Shown: one piece after another, positions 1 through 7,282 of the stretch
Position numbering within the stretch: position 1 is the stretch's first letter
Layout of the letters: each line of letters begins with the position of its first letter
NCBI GenBank assembly: GCA_946183785.1
Contig: CAMHCS010000012.1
Location: 1-64,000, forward strand
Direction: 5' to 3'
Length of the DNA stretch: 64,000 nt
Source of the DNA: an uncultured Selenomonadales bacterium
Lineage (GTDB): Bacteria; Bacillota; Negativicutes; Selenomonadales; Selenomonadaceae
Program-made: the position numbers and the translations under genes
The notes under the pieces: model-generated
Databases searched by the model: none
The model's input: the letters and a program-made list of their open reading frames with translations, nothing else
What the model was told of the DNA's origin: nothing

Positions 1-52
1 ACATCCCTTGTACAAAAATTACCCCCTCTGTGTCCAAAATAAGCTTACCACT
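1..52. mobile_element. Possible end of an insertion element at the left edge
   Basis: The coding sequence of the adjacent Rossmann protein stops abruptly at about position 55. The outer 50 bases are AT-rich and hold two related stretches, TTGTACAAAAATTACC and TGTGTCCAAAATAAGC, as seen in the multiple-repeat ends of some insertion sequences. No transposase is visible because the window ends here, so the element type is unknown. The call rests on the loss of homology and the internal repeat only. Confidence 0.3.
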
Positions 53-253
53 TCACCGCGATGTCATAATCACGATTTGATAGGGGGGCAAATTGCTTAG
101 TTCTTCAGGACGATATACGGGAATCCCCTCTTCGCTGTCGCCCAGTTTTGCATTATTGTCAAGATAGGCGACAACATGAAATTCTTTTTGCAGGGCTACT
201 CTTTTAGCCTGATAATATACCCCACGCCCAAAAACTATAATATCCCCTTTCAT
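53..253 (-). pseudogene. Truncated Rossmann-type polysaccharide protein (N-terminal fragment)
   Basis: The 66-residue product begins with a nucleotide-binding fold: IIVFGRG, then VVAYLDNN, then GIPVYRPEEL, then QIVIMTSR. This is the N-terminal pattern of the sugar-modifying or acyltransferase-associated Rossmann proteins found in capsule loci. Such proteins normally continue well beyond the IVI strand, but here a stop follows at once. The gene was probably cut by an insertion or rearrangement at its 3' end. It is the last gene of the leftward polysaccharide operon and follows the propeller gene by 13 bases. The exact enzyme cannot be named from the fragment. Confidence 0.5.
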
Positions 254-266
254 TTCATCGCCACCA

Positions 267-1127
267 TTACCGATATTTATTCAAGAAAACTTGACGCACT
301 CGCTGTTGTGCTTTGTATTCTTCTTCGCTGTAGGTCTGTTCCTTAAGGTCGATAACCGTAATATCCCCTAATTGGTTAAATGTATGCACTCCGCAGTATT
401 TCCCTTTCCATTCCGGATTTATGATTTCCGCATATATGCGCTTTATTTCATGTTCGCGATATTCCGGCCAAAAACTGTCTATTTCGTAGAAAATCAATCC
501 GGTCCCATATGCCGGAATTCCATTTTGCGCAACGCGGATATATTTTCCGTCCTTCTGAATAATATTGCCTCCCGGCCTTGATCCTGCCGGATTATCAGAA
601 ATCAATTTTGTTTCTTGAATAGCGCCATCGACAATCCTGCATAAAAGGCCGCGCCCGTTTACGCCGCTACCGCACCGCTCGTATGCGAACATATACATAT
701 CGTCGTCAATGCGGCAAAACGTCGAATCACAGTATTCCACATCATTGATATATGTTTTGACTTTTCGCCACTGGTCAGGAAACGAGACCAGTTCATAAAC
801 GCTGACCTCTCCACTTTGATACGACTCGGGACACATGTAGAGTTTTCCGTTTTCGACAAATACATTTGGATAAGAAAGATGCCAATGCCGATCCATTGTG
901 ATTGTCCAATCCCCGAACTTTCCATTTTCATATTTGCAATATCCGATTTTTCCATTTCGCTCTGTCTTATAGAGAAATATTTCTGCAAAAAGATAGATAG
1001 CTCCTTCATATTCCACTAGAAAAGGATCGGCCGTCCAGCCATAGGAAGGCGCCGGAACGATTTGGAATTGTTCCATTGCCTTGGTTTTATACGCGATATG
1101 ATAATGCGAAAAAGAAGGCTGTTGCAT
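267..1127 (-). CDS. Beta-propeller protein of a polysaccharide locus
   Basis: This is a 286-residue soluble protein without a signal peptide. It contains repeated short strands of the five-bladed propeller type seen in GH43/GH68-like folds: ADPFLVEYEGAIYLFAE near residues 33-49, SYPNVFVENGKLYMCPES near 85-102, and STFCRIDDDMYMFAYE near 130-145. The same fold is found in the N-terminal domain of glucosamine inositolphosphorylceramide transferase and in stand-alone proteins of bacterial glycan clusters. It lies 4 bases after a GT4 glycosyltransferase and is probably co-translated with it. A role in glycan transfer or recognition is inferred; no catalytic residues were assigned. Confidence 0.6.
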   Translation of the reverse strand: MQQPSFSHYHIAYKTKAMEQFQIVPAPSYGWTADPFLVEYEGAIYLFAEIFLYKTERNGKIGYCKYENGKFGDWTITMDRHWHLSYPNVFVENGKLYMCPESYQSGEVSVYELVSFPDQWRKVKTYINDVEYCDSTFCRIDDDMYMFAYERCGSGVNGRGLLCRIVDGAIQETKLISDNPAGSRPGGNIIQKDGKYIRVAQNGIPAYGTGLIFYEIDSFWPEYREHEIKRIYAEIINPEWKGKYCGVHTFNQLGDITVIDLKEQTYSEEEYKAQQRVRQVFLNKYR

Positions 1128-1131
1128 ATTT

Positions 1132-2259
1132 TCAAAGCTCTCCTCGGTATCCTTTTTCGACTTCTTTGATTTGATAACGAATATTAAATCCTGCCTGCGT
1201 CATGATATCGTACATATTTTCCCTGGCATACAGTTGCCTAGAGGCTTCTAATAACTTTCCCACCCACACTTCCTCTATCAAGGGGAGAAAGCTAACATTT
1301 TTTGTAACATTTGCTTCTTGTGTAATTGAATCGCTGGCATAGCACCGCAATCCAGCCGCTTGCGCTTCCAGTAATGCAAGCGGAAATCCCTCAAAAAAGG
1401 AAGGCAATACAAATACATCAAACGCTTGCAAAATTGAATCTATGTCGATGCGAAATCCCGTAAAGATTACATTTCCCTTCAGGTTATTTTGTTCTACATA
1501 TGTTTCCAACGAGGATTTTTCTTCCCCATCACCGACCAAAAGCAGACAAGCCAAAGGATTTTCCATACTTACTTTCTTTATCACGCGGAGCAAAAATCCT
1601 TGATTTTTCGGATATGCTAGCCTTCCCACATGACCAATGACAAAACGATTCTCAACGCCTAGCTCGGCACGGATTCGCCGACGTTTTTCATTATCAAAGC
1701 TGAAACGCTCTATTTCAATGGCGTTAGGCATAATGTGAACCCGCTTCCGAGGAATACTATCACCAAAAAGGAACTTCGCGGCTGGACACGAACATGCCCA
1801 ATAGTCAGTCGCCAAATCGGGGCGCAATTCGGAAACCATTTTCCAGTGATGCTTTAAATCTTCCTCTTTCCGCTCTATAGCCCCTGTTACTATTCCAGTC
1901 GAATGAGCGTGAACGATGATTCGTTTAATTCCTGCGTCTTTTGCCGAACGTTCCGCTGTCCAGCTTTTCCAAAAGGAAGTATGCAAATGGATGATATCAT
2001 ACTGCTCTTTTTTTATAATATCATAAAAATAATTATAAAAACTCCTGTCGTCATCTTCTGCATAGCGAGGAATATGATACAATTTGCTCCCTTGTTGAAG
2101 GATTTCTTTCTCAAAGCTAACATAGGAGTCCATAACTGCAAAATCAAAATGAAATTTACTATGATCAATAAATTTCCAATTTGAAAGAACATATTGTGTT
2201 CTTCCACCTTTTCGATTTCCTATAGGAAATTGCAAGACTTTAATTTGCATTGTTTTCAT
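1132..2259 (-). CDS. GT4-family glycosyltransferase
   Basis: This 375-residue protein has the GT-B fold of the GT4 family. The N-terminal half is the acceptor domain, and HAHSTG near residue 117 is typical. The donor half shows IGHVGRLAYPKNQ near 208-220, LLVGDGEE near 242-249 and the nucleotide-sugar E-x7-E motif in FFEGFPLALLEAQAAG near 287-302. It would transfer a sugar from a nucleotide donor to a growing surface glycan at the cytoplasmic face. The gene is AT-rich compared with most of the window and sits in a leftward operon with a radical SAM protein upstream and a propeller protein downstream. The sugar specificity cannot be read from sequence. Confidence 0.85.
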   Translation of the reverse strand: MKTMQIKVLQFPIGNRKGGRTQYVLSNWKFIDHSKFHFDFAVMDSYVSFEKEILQQGSKLYHIPRYAEDDDRSFYNYFYDIIKKEQYDIIHLHTSFWKSWTAERSAKDAGIKRIIVHAHSTGIVTGAIERKEEDLKHHWKMVSELRPDLATDYWACSCPAAKFLFGDSIPRKRVHIMPNAIEIERFSFDNEKRRRIRAELGVENRFVIGHVGRLAYPKNQGFLLRVIKKVSMENPLACLLLVGDGEEKSSLETYVEQNNLKGNVIFTGFRIDIDSILQAFDVFVLPSFFEGFPLALLEAQAAGLRCYASDSITQEANVTKNVSFLPLIEEVWVGKLLEASRQLYARENMYDIMTQAGFNIRYQIKEVEKGYRGEL

Positions 2260-2520
2260 AGCATTTTTTCAACTCTTATAATAATTACTCTGAAATATCG
2301 CACGCACCACACTGCGTATTTACCACAATTATGATATCAAGATAGAGCGATAAGTACTCTTGAAAAGAAATAATTAGTGACTGCTCATTAAGCACTGCGT
2401 TTTTCCTCAACTGGCCTCCAGCAGGAAAAAATGCTGCTCCACATATCGTTTATCGCCAGAAAATGCTCATCAATCCCCTAAAGCAAAAGTAACATAGACT
2501 TTAACGGGCAACAGAACATA
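2260..2520. other. AT-rich intergenic gap within the glycan operon
   Basis: About 260 bases separate the radical SAM gene from the GT4 gene, far more than elsewhere in this operon. The stretch is AT-rich and has no convincing open reading frame, strong hairpin or clear -35/-10 pair. It may carry a weak internal promoter or be the scar of a lost gene. Nothing firmer is supported. Confidence 0.4.
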
Positions 2521-3528
2521 TTATCCAATTCTTTTCAAGATCTCTTCCGCCCATGGATCAAGTATATCCTCTTGTGTCGTAATGTCATTCGGCATTACAC
2601 AGTCTTTACACGACGGGTGAAAAAATCTTTTCCCCTGTAATTGCATTTTTAAAAAAGCATGATGCTTCGCTCCGTTCCAGATCTGTGCAACCTTATCTCT
2701 ATAAGCGTTTCCATAAACCACATCACGAGTTGCATCACAACAAGCTGCCGTGATATCCCCGTTGGCCCGAACGGAAAGGCGAAAGAACGGCCGATGGCAG
2801 ACTTTATGTACTTTTAAGGTTGGAACACCCTCTCGCCCCGCAACATAGTTTTTACTTATATGTGTATCAATTGCATCATAAGCAACATTCGAATAAATCG
2901 GAAGTATTGTTTCAATATATAATCGATCTGAAATTGCCCCAAACAATGACTCAAGTCTTCCTTTTCCATCTCGAATGCCTTTGATTGCCACATCGGCAAT
3001 TTTCATATACACGCGTGTTTTGTCACGATGAGCATATAAATAATGTAACGAACGAAGAAATTTTTCAAAATCGATGCTAACTCCGCATGTTTTTTTGTAA
3101 CTATATGCATCAAGACCTTGCAAAGAAATACGAATTATATCTATCCCTGCAGCTAACACAGCATCTATTTTTTCTGGGGTTAATAATATTCCATTGGTAG
3201 TTATATCAATCCGTTCTGCCACATTCGCCATACGAGCTATCCTGACCATGTCTGGAAAACACGGATTCATAAGTGACTCGCCAAATCCAAACATATCTAT
3301 TTTCTTGACTTGCTCAGGAAAGTCCATCATATCCTTTATAACTTTTTGAAACAATTCCATGGGCATATTTCCTTCAAACTGTCCATGCTCAGCCGAATGG
3401 GCACAATACACACAACGCAGATTACATAATGATGATATCTCAAGCCGCATATTATATGGCGTACCAAGTGGGACAACATCTTTTAATGGTGTTCTGTCTT
3501 CGTTTCTCCATTGTTTAAACTTCGCCAT
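2521..3528 (-). CDS. Radical SAM/SPASM domain protein
   Basis: The product of 335 residues has the radical SAM cluster motif C35-x3-C39-x2-C42 in SSLCNLRCVYCAHSA, which binds a 4Fe-4S cluster and S-adenosylmethionine. The C-terminal part is a SPASM domain with further cysteines in CHRPFF, AACC and SCKDC, expected to hold auxiliary clusters. Family members modify peptides or small substrates, and several are found in capsule and glycan loci. This gene follows the CDP-glycerol transferase gene by 16 bases in the same operon, so a modification of the polymer or its precursor is likely, but the substrate is unknown. Confidence 0.85.
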   Translation of the reverse strand: MAKFKQWRNEDRTPLKDVVPLGTPYNMRLEISSLCNLRCVYCAHSAEHGQFEGNMPMELFQKVIKDMMDFPEQVKKIDMFGFGESLMNPCFPDMVRIARMANVAERIDITTNGILLTPEKIDAVLAAGIDIIRISLQGLDAYSYKKTCGVSIDFEKFLRSLHYLYAHRDKTRVYMKIADVAIKGIRDGKGRLESLFGAISDRLYIETILPIYSNVAYDAIDTHISKNYVAGREGVPTLKVHKVCHRPFFRLSVRANGDITAACCDATRDVVYGNAYRDKVAQIWNGAKHHAFLKMQLQGKRFFHPSCKDCVMPNDITTQEDILDPWAEEILKRIG

Positions 3529-3544
3529 TATGAATCCTTTCCCT

Positions 3545-4741
3545 TCATATTCCGCAGATTTTCTCTATCACATCCACTACTCGCTGGCTGGCATGTCCAT
3601 CCTCAATGACGCCATGATGATTCATGAACTGCCTCATCACAGATCGATAAGAGTTATAATCAAAGGCGACAATACGTTCAATAAGCTGATTGTTATTCTC
3701 TGCAGCTGGAAACGGTAATTCTTCCCGTTTCCACATAAACTGCCCCCGACTATTCCGGTAACTTTGTACATCGTCCGCATACAAGAAAACTGGTATCATT
3801 GCGAAGGCGGCATCAAAGGCACAACTGGAATAATCAGTAATCAGAACATCGGATGCCGCTAAAAGTTCACTCATATCATCTTCTTGGCTGACGTCCAGCA
3901 ACCAGTCAAAATGGACTTGAATCGGCATTGACTTTAACTGCGCCGAAAGTTGGGGATGGAGTCGAAGAAAAACCATCCACTTCCCACCAAATTTCTTTTC
4001 CAGAGACTCCTTTAACCTAGGAAAATCAAGGGAAGGCATTTCTGAAAATACTTGTTTCTTTTTGTTTTGGCTACCGCCTCGAAAGGTCGGCGCATACAAG
4101 GCAATACGAATTTCTGCAGGCAAATCAAATTTACTGCGAATTTGTCGATGCAGTATTTCTGCTGAGGTAAATAAACAGTCGCAACGAGGCGACCCTGTTT
4201 TTAATACTGGCCCTTCATATAAAAGCTTTTTCGGATAGATTGCAGTGCAATAATCTGAATTAGAAATCAAATAGTCGATTAATGCAGAATCATTACGGCT
4301 GACCAATTCAGCAATCCTTGGAAAGTTCTTCCCACGGAAAAGACCAACCGCTTTGAACCCCATGCTGGCATGCCATGTCTGTATATATACCTGCCCGGTT
4401 CTCTTTAGGGTTCCATACGGCTTCCGGTAATTGTCAATCCAAATTTTAGCTGTCGACAGATGATAGGCAACATTCAGAAATGAATCCTTTACTTTGCGTA
4501 TTTCATTCGGAAAAGATTTGCCTGTATCATGAAGCAACCAAATCATTTCATATTTTCTTCCCCGACGTATGAGCTCATCCGCAATATATCTAGGATTGCA
4601 GCAGTACCCCCCATCTCCTTCAAATGTTGAAAAAACAATCTTATTTTTTTTCACAGGAAATACACGCATAAGCATAAAAAGGATTTTTAAACACAGCCCT
4701 TTTATTTTACGCCATATAATATACCATGTATCATCCTTCAA
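3545..4741 (-). CDS. CDP-glycerol:poly(glycerophosphate) glycerophosphotransferase-like protein
   Basis: This 398-residue protein belongs to the TagB/TagF/SpsB family, which transfers glycerol phosphate from CDP-glycerol to a glycan or polymer. Visible family signatures are QTWHASMGFKAVG near residues 122-134, RIALYAPTFRGG near 212-223, and LITDYSSCAFDAAF near 303-316, the last forming part of the CDP-glycerol site. It overlaps the upstream cytidylyltransferase gene by 11 bases, which implies translational coupling and fits a donor-maker/donor-user pair. Some family members use CDP-ribitol or act on sugars, so the acceptor is not certain. Confidence 0.85.
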   Translation of the reverse strand: MKDDTWYIIWRKIKGLCLKILFMLMRVFPVKKNKIVFSTFEGDGGYCCNPRYIADELIRRGRKYEMIWLLHDTGKSFPNEIRKVKDSFLNVAYHLSTAKIWIDNYRKPYGTLKRTGQVYIQTWHASMGFKAVGLFRGKNFPRIAELVSRNDSALIDYLISNSDYCTAIYPKKLLYEGPVLKTGSPRCDCLFTSAEILHRQIRSKFDLPAEIRIALYAPTFRGGSQNKKKQVFSEMPSLDFPRLKESLEKKFGGKWMVFLRLHPQLSAQLKSMPIQVHFDWLLDVSQEDDMSELLAASDVLITDYSSCAFDAAFAMIPVFLYADDVQSYRNSRGQFMWKREELPFPAAENNNQLIERIVAFDYNSYRSVMRQFMNHHGVIEDGHASQRVVDVIEKICGI

Positions 4742-5159
4742 CTCGATTCTCCTTCTGAATTCGCATCAATGTTGATGAAATGTCCTTCGTATACGGCAAA
4801 TACATCACCTTAACGGCAAATTTCGCCAAATCCATTTCAGTCTGTTTCCAACGTTCGTTGCCCTTCCAATCGTCTCCAATAAAAACGCAATCAAAATGCA
4901 ACTCCTGCCACAGATCCACTTTGTCCAACGTGTTCACCAAAATACATTGATTAACCGCCTTGATGTTATCAACAATTACCCTACGCTCATTTTCACAAAC
5001 CACTGGATGCTTCCGTTTATACGACCACACCAATGCGTCCCGGTTGACACCGACTATTAGATAATCACAATATTCTTTGGCATGATTGATAAGATTCAAA
5101 TGCCCGATATGAAACATATCAAATACACCTTGTGTATAGCCGATTTTGTATGGTTTCAT
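4731..5159 (-). CDS. tagD: Glycerol-3-phosphate cytidylyltransferase-like protein
   Basis: The product has 142 residues, close to the usual size of TagD/GCT enzymes, which make CDP-glycerol from CTP and sn-glycerol 3-phosphate. The HIGH motif is present in FDMFHIGHLNL near residues 13-23, and the C-terminal SSTLMR resembles the ISTT-type motif. I chose the ATG at 5159, six bases after GAGGG, over a TTG two codons upstream. The gene starts 24 bases after a glycerophosphodiesterase gene and overlaps the transferase gene that would consume its product. Other CDP-alcohols are possible, because this family varies in substrate. Confidence 0.8.
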   Translation of the reverse strand: MKPYKIGYTQGVFDMFHIGHLNLINHAKEYCDYLIVGVNRDALVWSYKRKHPVVCENERRVIVDNIKAVNQCILVNTLDKVDLWQELHFDCVFIGDDWKGNERWKQTEMDLAKFAVKVMYLPYTKDISSTLMRIQKENRVEG

Positions 5160-5183
5160 ATGCAACCCTCATTGTTTCAGCTT

Positions 5184-5921
5184 TTATTCATCCACGACTT
5201 TTCGCCCGTTGTCCGGACAGTCGGTGATGAATGCATCGACGCCCATTGCGATTACGCCGCGCATCATGATGAGATTATCTACAGTCCAAGTATGCACCTT
5301 TAAGCCGTATTCATGGCAACGATCAATATATTTTTTCGTCAAAACGTTTACTGGCGGGTGAACTGCTATTGCACCGAAGCGTTTTGGATAGTCGGGTATG
5401 TCCACGAAAACGTCCCCCATCAGAAGGCCAATCTGCGCTTCGGGGAACTGCGTTTTTAGCTTTTGCAGCGAGTAGTGGTTGAAAGAGGAATATATCACCC
5501 GCTCCTCCATACCGTATTTTTTCACGAGCTGAACCGTTTTTTCCTCCAACTCGTCATAATAAATTACGCCGGTTTTGAGTTCGATGTTGAGCGCCATGTC
5601 CGTCGGTTTCAGCAGCGCCAGTAGTTCTTTCAGCGTCGGGATTTCCACACAGCCGTATTCTGGATGGGGCTTGGCGAAGTTGAATTGCTTCAGTTCGTGC
5701 AGTGTATAGTCCTTGAGCCATCCCGTGCCGTCGCTGGTCCTGTCAATCTTTTCATCGTGGCAGATGACGATTTCTCCGTCTTTTGAAAGCTGCACGTCGA
5801 ATTCGACGCCGTCCGCGCCCATGTCGATCGCTTTTTGAAAGGAAGGCAGGGTGTTTTCCGGCGCGTACTGCACATCCCAGCCGTCAGCCCCCCTGTGCCC
5901 CCAGACCTGCACTCGTTTCAT
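5184..5921 (-). CDS. Glycerophosphodiester phosphodiesterase
   Basis: This 245-residue enzyme hydrolyses glycerophosphodiesters to glycerol 3-phosphate and an alcohol. The GDPD signature is complete: H9-R10 in WGHRG, APENTLPSFQKAI near 20-32, E40 and D42 in GVEFDVQLSKDG, and the catalytic H55 in ICHDEKIDRTSDG. No signal peptide is seen, so it is cytoplasmic, of the UgpQ type. The start at 5921 has GAGGAG upstream and lies 38 bases inside the end of the preceding gene, an unusually long overlap. In this operon it could supply or recycle glycerol 3-phosphate for CDP-glycerol synthesis. Confidence 0.88.
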   Translation of the reverse strand: MKRVQVWGHRGADGWDVQYAPENTLPSFQKAIDMGADGVEFDVQLSKDGEIVICHDEKIDRTSDGTGWLKDYTLHELKQFNFAKPHPEYGCVEIPTLKELLALLKPTDMALNIELKTGVIYYDELEEKTVQLVKKYGMEERVIYSSFNHYSLQKLKTQFPEAQIGLLMGDVFVDIPDYPKRFGAIAVHPPVNVLTKKYIDRCHEYGLKVHTWTVDNLIMMRGVIAMGVDAFITDCPDNGRKVVDE

Positions 5922-7257
5922 CGCTTTTCCGCTCCTCGTCCATAAATTGCTCCATGATTCCGGCCATGGTGATGGACTCTTCCCTTGTCAGCTTGAAATC
6001 TTCCTCGCCGTTGGCGTTCAGTTTGGAGAGGAAGTCGCTGATTTCGTAGCGCAGGCCGAAGTCCAGGAATGGCTCGGTGTATTTTTCCACTTTGTTCGGA
6101 TCTTCGTAGTGAACCTCGAAATAGCTGGTTTTCCACCACGGCGCGCCAACGACGATATAGCCCTGGGTGCCGGATACGAGCAGGCGGCCTTCCGCCTTGA
6201 CGCCCAATCCCACGGTCACGGTCGCGATTCCGTTTGGATAGCGGAAATTCGCTTTTGTGAAAAGGTCGAGTCCGTTGTCGCCGTTGATGGTTTCAAAATT
6301 CAGGCTCTCATATTCCGTGCCGAAGATTTTCATGACCGGGAGCAGCACATAGCTGCCAAGCTCCAGGAAGCTGCCGCCGTATCTCGTATCGGTCAGTTCC
6401 CGGTTCTGCGGGTTTTCCAGCTTCGTGAAGCAGGCTTCGATATTCCGTACCGCGCCGATGCGTCCGCTGAATACAACGCCCAGGAGCTTATGGAATCCCG
6501 GACAATAAGCGGTCTTGATGCCCTCGTACAGGATCAGGTCATGTTCCTTGGCGTATTTGTAGACTTCTTCCGCCTCGCTTTTTTTCAGAACCATCGGTTT
6601 CTCGCAGATGACGTTTTTCCCATGCTCCAGCGCCGCCTTGATATAGCCGTAATGGGTTTCATGGGGAGAAGCGATATAGACCGCGTCCACGTTGTTGTAA
6701 AAGTCCTCGATGTCCCGGTAGGCGTCAAGATCCCACTGTTCGGCGAATTTCAGCGCGCTGACCGGGTGCGGGTTGTAAACACTCTGCACCTCGACGCCGC
6801 TGACGCTGCGCGCTTCGCTCATGAAGCGGCCTGCGATGCGCCCCGTGCCGATGACGCCGATGCGCTGGATTTTGCGTTTCTTCGCCCGGAGCATCGTACT
6901 GGAGATATTTTTCGTCCGCTCCAGATATACGACCTTGCAATGCTCTTTCAGATAGTCGAACTGTCCTTCCCAGTCCGAGCCGACTGTGAATATATCGATA
7001 TGATATTTCTTGATGTCGCTGAATTTCTGGCCTACGGCTTCCTCGATGATAATCTCGTCGGCGAAGCCGGTTTTTTTCACATTCTCGATCCGAGTCATCA
7101 GGGAGTCAATGACGTTCAACTTGCCTCTGGCTTTGTCAAAGCTCTCCGTGGTAACGCCGACAATCAGGTAATCGCCGAGGGCTTTAGCGCGTTTCAACAG
7201 ACGATAATGCCCCTCATGAAAGAGGTCGAATGTGCCGTATGTAATAACCTTGACCAT
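5884..7257 (-). CDS. Cytidylyltransferase fused to a Gfo/Idh/MocA-family oxidoreductase
   Basis: The 457-residue protein has two enzymes in one chain. Residues 1-125 are a TagD-like nucleotidyltransferase with HEGH at 14-17 and SSTMLR near 119-124. From about residue 130 a Gfo/Idh/MocA dehydrogenase begins, with the NAD(P)-binding IGVIGTGRIAG near 133-143 and the family EKP motif at 219-221. A fused reductase and cytidylyltransferase recalls enzymes that make CDP-ribitol, though those use different reductase families. The likely role is to reduce a phosphorylated keto-substrate and activate it as a CDP-alcohol. The substrate is inferred only. It lies between two transferase-type genes in the operon. 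Confidence 0.8.
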   Translation of the reverse strand: MVKVITYGTFDLFHEGHYRLLKRAKALGDYLIVGVTTESFDKARGKLNVIDSLMTRIENVKKTGFADEIIIEEAVGQKFSDIKKYHIDIFTVGSDWEGQFDYLKEHCKVVYLERTKNISSTMLRAKKRKIQRIGVIGTGRIAGRFMSEARSVSGVEVQSVYNPHPVSALKFAEQWDLDAYRDIEDFYNNVDAVYIASPHETHYGYIKAALEHGKNVICEKPMVLKKSEAEEVYKYAKEHDLILYEGIKTAYCPGFHKLLGVVFSGRIGAVRNIEACFTKLENPQNRELTDTRYGGSFLELGSYVLLPVMKIFGTEYESLNFETINGDNGLDLFTKANFRYPNGIATVTVGLGVKAEGRLLVSGTQGYIVVGAPWWKTSYFEVHYEDPNKVEKYTEPFLDFGLRYEISDFLSKLNANGEEDFKLTREESITMAGIMEQFMDEERKSDETSAGLGAQGG

Positions 7258-7282
7258 AGCTCTCGCCTCCTTGACGACGGGA

